Translations under genes and position numbers: made by a program
Shown: positions 1 through 8,975 of the stretch, piece by piece
Layout: each line of letters begins with the position of its first letter
Numbering within the stretch: the first letter of the stretch is position 1
Notes under the pieces: model-generated
The model's input: only the letters and a program-made list of their open reading frames with translations
Databases searched by the model: none
What the model was told of the DNA's origin: nothing
Origin: Rhodopirellula sp.
GTDB lineage: Bacteria; Planctomycetota; Planctomycetia; Pirellulales; Pirellulaceae
Direction: 5' to 3'
NCBI GenBank assembly: GCA_002690925.1
Contig: NZGD01000136.1
Location: forward strand, 1 to 58,412
DNA length: 58,412 bases

Positions 1-429
1 GGCCTCGCGCATCGCCTCCGCAACGGTAATCTCCTCGAGCGGCAAGTTTGAGAGATACCGCGCCTCCCGCATCCGATACTTGGTCGCATCCCAACGCCCA
101 GATGGCAACCACTGCGTCAGCAACAATCTTGCCGGATACTTACCACTGAGAATTGCCGCGCGTGTCGGCGAGCACACGTTACATGCTGCGTAACCATCAG
201 TGAACCTGACGCCGCCGTTAGCCAGAGCATCAATGTTGGGCGTTCGATAGTATTTGCTCCCATAACACCCCAAGTCACTCCATCCCAAATCGTCAATCAG
301 AATCAGAACGACATTCGTTCGATTTTTTCCGTTGGCTCGTAACTCTTTTGACTTTTCATCTGCACAAGCCTCACCAGAAGCAACACACAAAAACACGATG
401 AAAGAAGCATGAAAAACACGACTCAACAT
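1..429 (-). CDS. Sulfatase, N-terminal part (runs off left edge)
   Basis: This is the first 143 codons of a type I (formylglycine-dependent) sulfatase; the C-terminus lies outside the window. It starts with an ATG at 429 and a hydrophobic signal peptide (residues 1 to about 23, ending near ASGEACA), so the enzyme is exported. The N-terminal metal-site motif VVLILIDDLGWSDLGCYG follows at about residues 40-57. The sulfatase signature CSPTR lies near residue 87; its Cys is the one normally converted to formylglycine. Family knowledge: such enzymes hydrolyse sulfate esters, often of algal polysaccharides, and are abundant in marine planctomycetes. The substrate cannot be told from this fragment. 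It is on the same strand as the TPR/sialidase set upstream of it, 232 bases away. Confidence 0.93.
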   Translation of the reverse strand, partial: MLSRVFHASFIVFLCVASGEACADEKSKELRANGKNRTNVVLILIDDLGWSDLGCYGSKYYRTPNIDALANGGVRFTDGYAACNVCSPTRAAILSGKYPARLLLTQWLPSGRWDATKYRMREARYLSNLPLEEITVAEAMREA

Positions 430-661
430 GGCAGATAGCCCAACCTACGACACTTTAAAAAAACAACACGACTCACAACGTGAGTTGCTAAACACGCCCT
501 CGAACCATTTGCTCTTCATCTGAACACGAAGACAAAAGGCTTTCAATTGATGGCCACAAGATTACTTACTGGTTCCTGAAACAAACCGCCACGATAAATC
601 AGGCCTGGCACGATAAAAGCAAGGCACGCCCTCCATTTCTGCCTACCAGTACACGAGCCTC

Positions 662-1738
662 TCATGGCTTCTCGGCCCAGACACTTCCAGCATATCGCTG
701 TTGTAGCAAATTAGCTGCAACCGCGGCCCGATCCTGATTCTTGGCAACTTGCCAGAGCTTACTGAGATGATAGAGCGCTTCGGCATGCGTTTCAGCATCT
801 CCATAAAAGAGAACATCGACATGCAAATACGCCATCAAAGCATCTTTCGGCTTATTTGAAATCTGCAAGCAGGCCCCCAGGGCATTATAGGCTCGCCCAA
901 ATAACTCCGTATCAGCGGCATCATTCTCAGCGATCACCTGCTCAATCACATTGATTCCTTCGTCAGCAGTTGTTGTTTCAGCCAAACACCTGCCACGACC
1001 AACCTCAGCCAGCAGTTTCAACCGCTTTTCCTCTGGTGCGTCTGCTTTCTGTGCCAAGATACTCTCGTACCTCTTCTGTGCCTCAGTAAAATTTTCCTGC
1101 TTAACCCTTGCATCTGCCTCGGCCAACAGGGCGCGCATCCGGTCCTCAGCCCAAGGATTCTTACTCGAAATACCGCCGTAGTACTTGACTGCGCTTTCAT
1201 AATCTCCCTGAGCAACAGCCAGATCACCCAGCACATCAGCCGCCTGAAAAAAGTGGTTGCTGCTAGCGTTCGATCTGACGAAAGCCAACATTGCCTCAGT
1301 CGCCTCTGCCTTCCCTGCTCCCGACCGAAGAGCTTCTCGTCCCTGGCAAAGAGCTAGATAGAACTGCAGATCCAACTTCACGAGGGGCCGGCTGATGGAT
1401 GTTGCATCAACTTTTTTCAATTCCTGCAAAGCATCGGCGAACTTACCCGCAACGGCACGAGCACGCCCTTGTCGTAAACCCGGCGGTTCATCACCAAAAT
1501 TTACCACCCGGATCTCGTTGACGCTCACGCTCCGCTTCTGTCCAGCCACATCAAGCGTGACCTGAACCGGCGAAACCTCACCGACCTTCCCGCGCACCGT
1601 TGCACCACGCTTCACGTAAACCTGATCCTCTTCGGCAACCGCGGAGCTGCCACTTGCCATCAAAGCAAAGCAAACCACAGGTAGCATACGAATCTTCATA
1701 CTCTTAGACCGCTCAACAAATCGACACACGGAATTCAT
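662..1738 (-). CDS. Exported TPR-type protein
   Basis: This 358-residue protein has an N-terminal hydrophobic segment (about residues 17-36, ending SSAVAEE) that looks like a signal peptide. The rest is helical, with repeated A/L/Y-rich 34-residue-like units typical of tetratricopeptide repeats (for example around residues 160-230 and 270-345), implying protein-protein contacts outside the cytoplasm. The ATG at 1738 overlaps the stop of the 1075-codon gene upstream as ATGA, suggesting translational coupling. An alternative ATG at 1699 would give a more compact signal peptide (MKIRMLPVVCFALMASG). A short beta-rich stretch at about residues 40-75, before the repeats, resembles the N-terminal domain of other planctomycete TPR proteins. 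No enzymatic motif is seen. It is probably a partner of the two genes before it. Confidence 0.82.
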   Translation of the reverse strand: MNSVCRFVERSKSMKIRMLPVVCFALMASGSSAVAEEDQVYVKRGATVRGKVGEVSPVQVTLDVAGQKRSVSVNEIRVVNFGDEPPGLRQGRARAVAGKFADALQELKKVDATSISRPLVKLDLQFYLALCQGREALRSGAGKAEATEAMLAFVRSNASSNHFFQAADVLGDLAVAQGDYESAVKYYGGISSKNPWAEDRMRALLAEADARVKQENFTEAQKRYESILAQKADAPEEKRLKLLAEVGRGRCLAETTTADEGINVIEQVIAENDAADTELFGRAYNALGACLQISNKPKDALMAYLHVDVLFYGDAETHAEALYHLSKLWQVAKNQDRAAVAANLLQQRYAGSVWAEKP

Positions 1739-4700
1739 TTTAATGCACCACCCGCTCGTTTAATCTCATCATGAAGCTCTTCGTATCTCAAACTCCACTT
1801 CTCACCACCGAGCTTGGGATACAGTTTTTCTGTTAACGCCAGTGTTTTTTCAGCTGCAGCCAACTGTTTCGTTCGTTCCGCACCACCGAGCGTCATCGCA
1901 CGTGCGCACTGGCAAGCAGCAATTTCGTATCTTGCCTCATAGAAAACATCGCGAAACTGAGCATGAGGCATCGTTGCATTGGCAATCTTACCCCAGCCCC
2001 AAACACCACCCTTCTCGCTGCTGCGCACGCCTTTAATTGCATCCGAATACTTCGCGGAATCAACGCTTCCCCATTGCTGCAGAACTTTCGCTGCCTCGAC
2101 TTGCAAGTTCACTGCTGCGGGATTCACTTTGAGCAATTGCCGCATGTCCGACATTGCACCTTGGTAGTCCCGATTCTTCGCTTTCACTTCAGCCATTCTC
2201 GCACGCACCTGTGTTTGCAAAGCTGGCTGCAAATTGATTTGGCCGAGCAAGTTCTGAAAAGCGTCGATCGATTTTTGGTAATAGAGTTTAGCGTTGGCAT
2301 CCAATGCTTTCCCCCCATCATCAAATCCAGATCCCAAGCTCGCAAAGGTCTCAGCGACCCAATTCAGCGTACCGGGATCATCTGCATCAGCACTCAAAGC
2401 AGCGAGAAATGCTTCGAAGACGCCCGACATTTGTTTTCGCGACTGTGGAGGTGCCTTGGCGAGATTAGACTCCATGGTTTGCGCCAACGTTACGTATATT
2501 GCGAGCATGCGTCGTTTACCGACATCATCTGCTCCCACCGATTGGCGCAACTTGCCCATCATGTCCTGAGCCTTCGCCATCATGGCCACCGGATCGCTGT
2601 CCAGAGACGAAACGTACGCTTGTAGTGCGGTCCGCAATGATTCCTGCACGAAGATCGGATTCTGTGCTGCCTCGTGCTCACGATCGATCAAAGCCAGCGG
2701 GCCAAAAGTCTCGTCCTCCAGAATTTCCACTACTTTACTACCATTCCTTGAGGCTTTTTCACTCGACTCAGAAACGGACTGCTCGTTCGCTACCAATGCT
2801 TGAGCCAAGGACAAAACAGCAGTCGCCACCGAGGCATCGATTCTGGTGTCTTTGGGAAGATGTTCGTAACCGGAAAGCAACAAATCCAATGCATCCCGCC
2901 CATCATTTTTGCCTGCGGACAATGGCGTTGCGATCGATGGAGAAGCACCTGATGTGGGTTCACTCTGTTGCCGGGTCAACTGTGCCGCCCATAAAGCCTG
3001 CCCGGTAACCAATTCAGCCATCGCTCGTTCACGGGATGCCTCGGGCAAACTTTGTGCAAACTCAGAAGCCAGTTCCAATGCATCAGCGTTCACCATGATC
3101 GGCACCACAGTGGCCAACGATTCAATCGCTTCGGGCGTGTCTTGCCACTGTTCTGCGATCCATCTTGTCGCCTCAGCAACATGCTCAATTTCAAAAGAGT
3201 TCGATGTGCCACCTGCAGATTCCAACATTTTTAAATAGCAGGCGAGTGATATTTTCGCACACTGCTTCGCTCCCGCACTCTGGGGAAACCTTCTCGCAAC
3301 AAAGTCACCCACAACCGCTGCATCGTAATATTGACCTTTTGTGAAATACAGATAACAGACGAAATACCGAACTAAATTCAATTCACTTGGTGGGGTATCA
3401 AGATCCGCCAAACGCATCGCCAAACGGTAGGAAGCAAGTGCATTTTTCTGTACGAACGCGAGATTGGCCTTCGCTTTATCCAATTGCTGCCCAATCGCTT
3501 CACGTTCTGCCGGTTGGGATCGCAATGAGCGAGCTTCAAGATTTGCGACTTCCTGAGCGGCAGGGCCGATTTCATCAAGAGATTTTTTCCCCTCTTTTTG
3601 AGCTTCTGCAAACGTATCTGGTAGTGCATCAGGATCGCCCACCGCTCGACCACCCAGCCCAAGCACCAACTCTGCTGCTTGCTCCTGAAGATCTCCTTCT
3701 TCGGCGGCAACGAACCTTGCATTTTTCAGTGACTCTTCATACGAGTTTCGAATGGTAGCCACGTCGGGCGACTTGCGTTTTTCATATTCTTCCGCCTGCA
3801 TCTGCAAAGCAACCGCCAAGCTCAACCGAATCGCCAACATGTCAGGAGACCGCTGAGTACTCCGTGGTGCAGCTTCAACCCAGCGTGATGCTTGTTTGAT
3901 GGCTTCCACATACTTGCGTTCCTGTGGGGCCAACCATGAGTCCATCGCGAGACGCAAGGTTTTTGTTTTTAAGTTCCAAAATGCTTCAGGTGAACTGGGT
4001 TGATCGAGAAGCTCCGCGTAATGTCCTAACGCGTCTTTGGTTCTCCCCAATCGATGATTGCAGCGGCCTTGATACATTCTCGCGTAAAGCCCTGCCAAAC
4101 GACTGCGGTATTTCTTATAGATTGCATCATAAAGACCGGCTGCTTCCACAAGGTAATCGGTCCAGGCTTCTGACCCGGCAGCCACGGTATCGGCGGCCTC
4201 TTCGCGAATCGCTGCAGCTAACAACTCCGTTTGCAGATTATCCGCACGAAGTTGCTTTCGCCGCTCTGCCAGCTTTGCCTCCTCACGATCACGCATATTA
4301 AGGACCTTTGGGATAAGATCCAATTCTTTGCTTACCGCTGCTTCTAGCAGGTTGCACTCTTCAAACGCCTGATCGTAAAGCTTTCGTGCCTCGGCTCTTA
4401 ATGTCTTCGAATTACCCGACCCTGCTTCCCCAACCTTGATACGTGCACGTTCAACGATCAGGTTTCCCAATTGGCTCCTCGCCGCATACAGCTTTGGGTG
4501 CCTGCTCTTAGCAGCGATAAATTCACGCAGTAAAAACTGTGCCTCGTCGAGCATCTTGTACCGCTCCTCGAGCTCGCTTGAATCCCTTGAGGCAATCACC
4601 AATGTCAACGCGGTTTCATAACCCAGCACATCACGCATTCCTGCTGGCAACAATCGGCTTGTTTCAAGACTCTTGAGATATTCAAGAGCTGTGTCGTGGT

Positions 4701-4959
4701 AACCCCGGGCCCGAAGTCCGTCCAAAAACTCCAACGCGGGTTCCTCGGCAAATATGGGTTTACAGCAGCTCCCTAACAAACCACCCATAAACAACAGCAC
4801 GAGCAACGACCGCAACCAAATCTGTTGCCCCCGCTCCGTTTGGGAAGAGACGTAACGATGCTCCACTGCGATAGTATCGCCTGCACCCGCTTCAGCACTT
4901 TGATTCTGTCGATTAGCAAGCACCGCTTCGACATATTTCTGTTGCAGTGGATACCTCAT
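1735..4959 (-). CDS. Large membrane-anchored TPR protein
   Basis: This is a very long, mostly helical protein of about 1074 residues. A single hydrophobic segment at about residues 48-67 is preceded by a charged stretch, giving either an anchor or a long signal sequence. The following LLGSCC could be a lipobox, and IFAEE a signal peptidase I site. The remainder is rich in A, L, E and K with recurring helical pairs (for example YKKYRSRLAGLYARMYQGR), consistent with many TPR/SEL1-like repeats acting as an extracytoplasmic scaffold. The ATG at 4959 overlaps the stop of the sialidase-like gene (TGATG), and an in-frame GTG lies one codon earlier at 4962. Its own stop overlaps the next start as ATGA. 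I see no catalytic motif. Specific function unknown. Confidence 0.83.
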   Translation of the reverse strand: MRYPLQQKYVEAVLANRQNQSAEAGAGDTIAVEHRYVSSQTERGQQIWLRSLLVLLFMGGLLGSCCKPIFAEEPALEFLDGLRARGYHDTALEYLKSLETSRLLPAGMRDVLGYETALTLVIASRDSSELEERYKMLDEAQFLLREFIAAKSRHPKLYAARSQLGNLIVERARIKVGEAGSGNSKTLRAEARKLYDQAFEECNLLEAAVSKELDLIPKVLNMRDREEAKLAERRKQLRADNLQTELLAAAIREEAADTVAAGSEAWTDYLVEAAGLYDAIYKKYRSRLAGLYARMYQGRCNHRLGRTKDALGHYAELLDQPSSPEAFWNLKTKTLRLAMDSWLAPQERKYVEAIKQASRWVEAAPRSTQRSPDMLAIRLSLAVALQMQAEEYEKRKSPDVATIRNSYEESLKNARFVAAEEGDLQEQAAELVLGLGGRAVGDPDALPDTFAEAQKEGKKSLDEIGPAAQEVANLEARSLRSQPAEREAIGQQLDKAKANLAFVQKNALASYRLAMRLADLDTPPSELNLVRYFVCYLYFTKGQYYDAAVVGDFVARRFPQSAGAKQCAKISLACYLKMLESAGGTSNSFEIEHVAEATRWIAEQWQDTPEAIESLATVVPIMVNADALELASEFAQSLPEASRERAMAELVTGQALWAAQLTRQQSEPTSGASPSIATPLSAGKNDGRDALDLLLSGYEHLPKDTRIDASVATAVLSLAQALVANEQSVSESSEKASRNGSKVVEILEDETFGPLALIDREHEAAQNPIFVQESLRTALQAYVSSLDSDPVAMMAKAQDMMGKLRQSVGADDVGKRRMLAIYVTLAQTMESNLAKAPPQSRKQMSGVFEAFLAALSADADDPGTLNWVAETFASLGSGFDDGGKALDANAKLYYQKSIDAFQNLLGQINLQPALQTQVRARMAEVKAKNRDYQGAMSDMRQLLKVNPAAVNLQVEAAKVLQQWGSVDSAKYSDAIKGVRSSEKGGVWGWGKIANATMPHAQFRDVFYEARYEIAACQCARAMTLGGAERTKQLAAAEKTLALTEKLYPKLGGEKWSLRYEELHDEIKRAGGALK

Positions 4960-6191
4960 CACGATTCAACGCTCCATTCTGCTTGCCTCAAAACAGCCTT
5001 GGGAGAAGTCTTCATGCGTTCATACCACACTGTCAGCAGCTTTCCCCCTGGCAGCTCCACGGTGCTGGGATACCCCAAGTCTCCACCCACGCCGTCGGAT
5101 GCGATACTCAGCGGTTTGCTCCATGATTCACCGGAATCCTGACTTAGACGGGCCTGAATCCCAAACGGCTTTCGACGATATCCATAACTCATCAAGAGAC
5201 GACCGTCACTTAAACGCAGTAGATGTGACGGCAATCCCCAAACGTTGATTGAATGTGGCATCGTCCAGGTCTTCCCACCATCTTTCGATTCACACTGCAA
5301 GGTTTCTCGATGGTTCGTTGTATTGTGGTTTCGGATTTGTACGACAATCGTGCCATCGGTCGCTTCCACCGCGTGCAACTCGTGATAATTTTTTGGATCA
5401 TCCCCCGGGCGTGTCGGAATCTCAGCAAGCCATTTCCAACTTTGACCATCGTCAACCGATTGACACACGCCAACCAATCGGGATGGGTCCCACAACTTGA
5501 CTCCCGCGTACAGCTGCCTACCGTCCGACAACTGAATTGGACCGTGCGGACTATTCACAATACTGGGGTAACGCTCTGACCATGTAATGCCACCGTCCGT
5601 CGAGCGTATCATCCACTGCCCCAACTCGCTTCGCCTCTGTTCCTCGCTCATCCGTTCGTGAACGGCAAGCCAGTTTCGCAACCGATCTTCTGACCATCCT
5701 TGTTCGGTACCCTGTTGGCGAATCGCTTTTTTCAATTCGTAATCAACGTAGGCTAACGAAGTGAAGGTTGTCACAAGCAGTGAGCCACTTGCTGTTTCAA
5801 GCACACCTGCATCTCGATCATCGATCGCTCCATCAAGCAGAGTTCGTGGCCAAGACCATGTCTTCCCTTCGTCGTCGGACTTCATAGCGTCGACCCGCCC
5901 AAACGGACAAACATGCTGCTCTCTTCCTCCAGACCAAACGAGAATCAACTGACCGTTAGAACGTCGAGTCAACGTCGGCCAACCACAATAGTACCCGTCA
6001 TTACGACTGATCACCCGTATTGAATGAACACGAACAGCTAGTCCACTACCGCTTTCTGCCAGCGTATCTGCCTGGGCGCCTGCATCCTGCCCCAACGATG
6101 ACGATGACCAGGAGAGACCGGGCACTGCTGGAGAAGCAGCAGCGAACATTCCGACACCAAGTGTTCGTCTTGAAAATGATTTAAGTCGCAT
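4959..6191 (-). CDS. BNR-repeat sialidase-like protein, Tat-exported
   Basis: This protein has five Asp-box (BNR) motifs with the pattern SxDxGxxW: SDDEGKTW, STDGGITW, SVDDGQSW, SKDGGKTW and SQDSGESW, at about residues 105, 197, 245, 302 and 350. They mark a six-bladed sialidase-type beta-propeller. The start at 6191 gives MRLKSFSRRTLGVGMF, a twin-arginine signal; a further in-frame start at 6239 would place 16 residues before it. GTGAG lies just upstream of 6191. Family knowledge: members are exo-alpha-sialidases or lectin-like propellers. I did not find a clear arginine triad, so enzymatic activity is uncertain. It is first in a set of three overlapping genes with two TPR proteins and lies near a sulfatase, which fits extracellular glycan handling. 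Confidence 0.88.
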   Translation of the reverse strand: MRLKSFSRRTLGVGMFAAASPAVPGLSWSSSSLGQDAGAQADTLAESGSGLAVRVHSIRVISRNDGYYCGWPTLTRRSNGQLILVWSGGREQHVCPFGRVDAMKSDDEGKTWSWPRTLLDGAIDDRDAGVLETASGSLLVTTFTSLAYVDYELKKAIRQQGTEQGWSEDRLRNWLAVHERMSEEQRRSELGQWMIRSTDGGITWSERYPSIVNSPHGPIQLSDGRQLYAGVKLWDPSRLVGVCQSVDDGQSWKWLAEIPTRPGDDPKNYHELHAVEATDGTIVVQIRNHNTTNHRETLQCESKDGGKTWTMPHSINVWGLPSHLLRLSDGRLLMSYGYRRKPFGIQARLSQDSGESWSKPLSIASDGVGGDLGYPSTVELPGGKLLTVWYERMKTSPKAVLRQAEWSVES

Positions 6192-6239
6192 CAACTCACT
6201 AGCACAAAGCGAAGAAAAAACGCAAAACACGTGGCACAA

Positions 6240-6836
6240 ACGGACGGCTCAATCTTGGCCCGCATCCCACATCACGTCTGCGAGTATACCAAATCCCAAC
6301 CAAAAAGGTCCGATCCTACAGCACCGCTTCAAACAACAGCCCAACCAAAAAGACATTCGAAACCATGCAAACCAAAATACATACCAGCCGAAAAACTAGC
6401 GTCGTCAAACGAAGCATTTCCCAACACATCCGTACTCTCCACCAAAGCTGGCAGTCACCATGAAGCCCAACATTTCAAAACTTAAAGCCCCCTCGGGAGT
6501 ACTACGCTGTTGCTTTCCCAAGATGAACCCCCGTCAGGATCACTCCTACGGGGGTTGTTCGATCTCCACTGGACATGTCTATCCACTGCATATGTCTTTC
6601 TTTTAATAAGTCATTGACTGAGTACACAACTCTTTTTCCGAAAACGAACCACAGTGCCGTTGATTCAACTGCGAACAAAAATTACCTGACCGTTGTTGGT
6701 CAGTGCGCCGCATCAGGAGCGTGCTTTTTATACTTGAAGACCGTAATGGTGCTATCGGCTGTCGTCGGTCTGAATTTCTTTGGCTGATACGCAGCGTCGA
6801 ATCAGACAACTGAAGTAGGCATGCTGATAGACCTGC
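6240..6836. other. Intergenic gap without a convincing gene
   Basis: No supported gene in about 600 bases. It contains one strong hairpin (6526-6556, listed separately) and otherwise A- and C-rich sequence. Short open frames here lack ribosome-binding sites and protein-like composition. The promoter of the leftward sialidase/TPR genes should lie in the 6200-6450 part. Confidence 0.5.
6526..6556. terminator. Hairpin, possible terminator
   Basis: The inverted repeat AACCCCCGT ... ACGGGGGTT (9 bp) continues inward as AGGA/TCCT around a four-base loop, with a single C bulge. The flanks carry only a weak T run (GTTGTTC), so it may be a factor-independent terminator or another RNA structure. It lies downstream of the small leftward membrane-protein gene and is best read as that gene's terminator. 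Confidence 0.5.
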
Positions 6837-7025
6837 TCAGGTATCTGCATTTTCCAATGCTGCACGTCGCATGAAAAGTGGAACTGCAGCAACACCTATC
6901 AGAACCAAATAGACGGCCGGATTGACGCTTAACGCGTCTGCGAGGAATCTTGGCCAAATGGTGAGTGCGAATATGGTACTCAACATTGTCACGATGATCA
7001 TGCTTTGTCTTTGGAGCACGCTCAT
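6837..7025 (-). CDS. Small two-helix membrane protein
   Basis: This is a 62-residue hypothetical protein. With the ATG at 7025 it begins MSVLQRQSMIIVTMLST and has two hydrophobic segments (about residues 9-24 and 34-51), separated by a short polar turn and followed by a basic MRRAALEN tail. An AGGTGA Shine-Dalgarno sequence sits 2-3 bases before the ATG, which argues that this small frame is real. An in-frame start 12 codons upstream (7061) would add a charged N-terminus and is less likely. I recognise no family. It stands alone, with gaps on both sides and a strong hairpin about 280 bases downstream. Confidence 0.5.
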   Translation of the reverse strand: MSVLQRQSMIIVTMLSTIFALTIWPRFLADALSVNPAVYLVLIGVAAVPLFMRRAALENADT

Positions 7026-7061
7026 CTTCACCTCACGCCTGAATCGATCTTTGATTCTCAC

Positions 7062-7403
7062 AACTCAAACTCCAGCTTGCATTTCAATGAGGACACCAGC
7101 CCTTCCCAGACTTCAGGATACCATGTTCCTAATAAAACTCAGGTGAAATCCCCTTAATCGCCTTGCTCGCAGAATCACTGATTAACCATACGGGTTGCAA
7201 AGGGAAATATAATCCACGCAGCAAATCCACTGAGCCAATGCAACCACAAGCAACACGTATTGAAGAGCGTAGAGTGGCATACACAACACGTATAACTCAG
7301 ACAATTCATCCCGATGCCGGATCACGCCACGCGATTTACTTGCATATACTCAACCAACGACTAGTCTGCCTAGACTGCGTTTCCATAGGAAAAGCGAAAG
7401 CTG
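7062..7403. other. Intergenic gap
   Basis: I see no supported gene here. A 90-codon rightward frame at 7163-7432 has no recognisable motif or ribosome-binding site and overlaps the start region of the acyltransferase gene. The stretch probably holds the divergent promoters of the small membrane protein and the acyltransferase. Confidence 0.4.
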
Positions 7404-7439
7404 GTGAGCGTTACTCCGCGATGCACCACTAATTTGTTA

Positions 7440-8513
7440 ATGAAACACAATAAAGCTAACTCATCTAAATCACCTTTGCGTCCGCGCAATCTACAAATTG
7501 ATGCATTGCGCGGAATCGCAGCCTTGTCCGTCATGCTCTTTCACTTCACAGCATGGTACGGAAAATCTCAAGTCGATGGAATTCTCCAACTTGATGACTT
7601 CCTTCATGAGCCACACCTCCTCTTCTACTTCGGCGATCTCGGTGTCCCCCTTTTCTTCATGATCAGCGGATATGTGATCACGGAAAGTTGCGAGCACAAG
7701 AAAACACTTACATCCTTTGCTTACAGCCGATTCACTAGACTTTATCCGCTCTATTGGTCCTCGATCATCTTTGCGGTGATGTGCTACCTGCCGTCCAATA
7801 GCAGACTTGCCAGTTACGATCCCGATTGGCTCACAATCGCACTCAACTTCTCGATGCTGCAAACAAGCATTGATGTTCGCAACGTCAACGAAGCATACTG
7901 GACCCTTTATATAGAATTGCAATTTTATTCATTCGTTGCACTCATGCTCGCAACACGGCGAATCAAACAACTCCCACTGCAAGTTCTCGGCCTGACAACC
8001 GCCTATGCCATCGCGACTGCGTTCCGGTGCTGGGATTGGATCCCAGGCATCTGGCGAATCAAGTCAGTTTTCCCATTGCTTGTTTTCCTCAACTATTTTG
8101 CGTTGGGAATATGGGTACGAAACCTGCAGAAACCAGAGGCAAGTAAGAAGCAAGCATTAGCAGCCATCAGCCTCTCCTGCGTCTTCCTTTTCATCCGGTC
8201 ACCCTACGACCCCTTCGCAGTCCTTACCATCTTTTTTGTGTTCTGGGCCGCATGTGAGCAAAAGCTGAACCTACTCGAGAATCGACTACTGGTTTCCTTA
8301 GGAACAATTTCCTATGCCCTTTACTTGGTCCACGGCCCATGTGGCTACACCATGCTAAATTACCTGCAGCAATATGTGCAGGTGGACATACTCATCACCA
8401 CCGCGGTGCTTACATCAATCATCGTGGCAGCCTTGTTTACGTTCGCAGTGGAAAAGCCAGCACACAACTTTCTTCGCGAAGCAGTTCGACCAGAAACGCC
8501 ACATAGTCGTTAG
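7440..8513 (+). CDS. Acyltransferase family 3 membrane protein
   Basis: This is an integral membrane acyltransferase of the OafA/YrhL type (Acyl_transf_3), a family that moves acetyl or other acyl groups onto extracellular sugars or cell-envelope glycans. The family signature LQIDALRGIAALSVMLFHF lies at about residues 18-36 and includes the conserved Arg and His. About ten hydrophobic helices follow, among them VPLFFMISGYVI and the C-terminal LVSLGTISYALYLVHGP, also typical. The length of 357 residues is normal. The ATG at 7440 places the signature at the usual distance from the N-terminus; an in-frame GTG at 7404 would add 12 residues. Neither start has a good Shine-Dalgarno sequence. The acceptor is unknown and no glycan biosynthesis genes are adjacent. 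Confidence 0.9.
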   Translation: MKHNKANSSKSPLRPRNLQIDALRGIAALSVMLFHFTAWYGKSQVDGILQLDDFLHEPHLLFYFGDLGVPLFFMISGYVITESCEHKKTLTSFAYSRFTRLYPLYWSSIIFAVMCYLPSNSRLASYDPDWLTIALNFSMLQTSIDVRNVNEAYWTLYIELQFYSFVALMLATRRIKQLPLQVLGLTTAYAIATAFRCWDWIPGIWRIKSVFPLLVFLNYFALGIWVRNLQKPEASKKQALAAISLSCVFLFIRSPYDPFAVLTIFFVFWAACEQKLNLLENRLLVSLGTISYALYLVHGPCGYTMLNYLQQYVQVDILITTAVLTSIIVAALFTFAVEKPAHNFLREAVRPETPHSR

Positions 8514-8975
8514 CATACCGCAAAGCAAACACTTGTCCCGTTTACAGACTCGCTTGAACAGCGGAAGGATTCAAAAGCGGCCTTGCACCTTATCTGACGG
8601 CCACATGAACACGTACAAATGGCATCTGCAAAAAAACCGAGGCGGAGAAAATTCAAATCCCAAAGTCAGATCCAGAGAAACGCCCTTGAGCGAGTTAAAA
8701 TGACCAGCAAGACAGACCGATCCTATCCACCCTGCAAAACCGTCTGTGACTTGGATTTTCGTTGAACGAAGAAAAGAATTGCGCAGAGACTGATGTCGCA
8801 CAGACGATGGATGCGTGCTCACTGCCGCAGTGGAACTTCAGCTTTATTCTTTGATACCCGATGGCAGCTCACAAAGGTCGTTGGATGAATCCAATACAGT
8901 CACTAACAGCATCTCGACTCTCCGCAGACAGACAACCAAAGCCAGCATTTACAAGGTTGCCTCTCTTGTTAGGCT
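8514..8975. other. Gap between convergent genes
   Basis: About 460 bases between the rightward acyltransferase and the leftward pckA gene. I see neither a gene nor a clear terminator hairpin. Short frames on both strands have no motif or ribosome-binding site. Confidence 0.4.

Noticed and set aside
1963-2625. A 220-codon frame antisense to the large TPR gene
   Set aside because: It lies fully inside a gene with TPR-like composition, and its translation is rich in Cys, His, Arg and Ser without any motif; a shadow frame.
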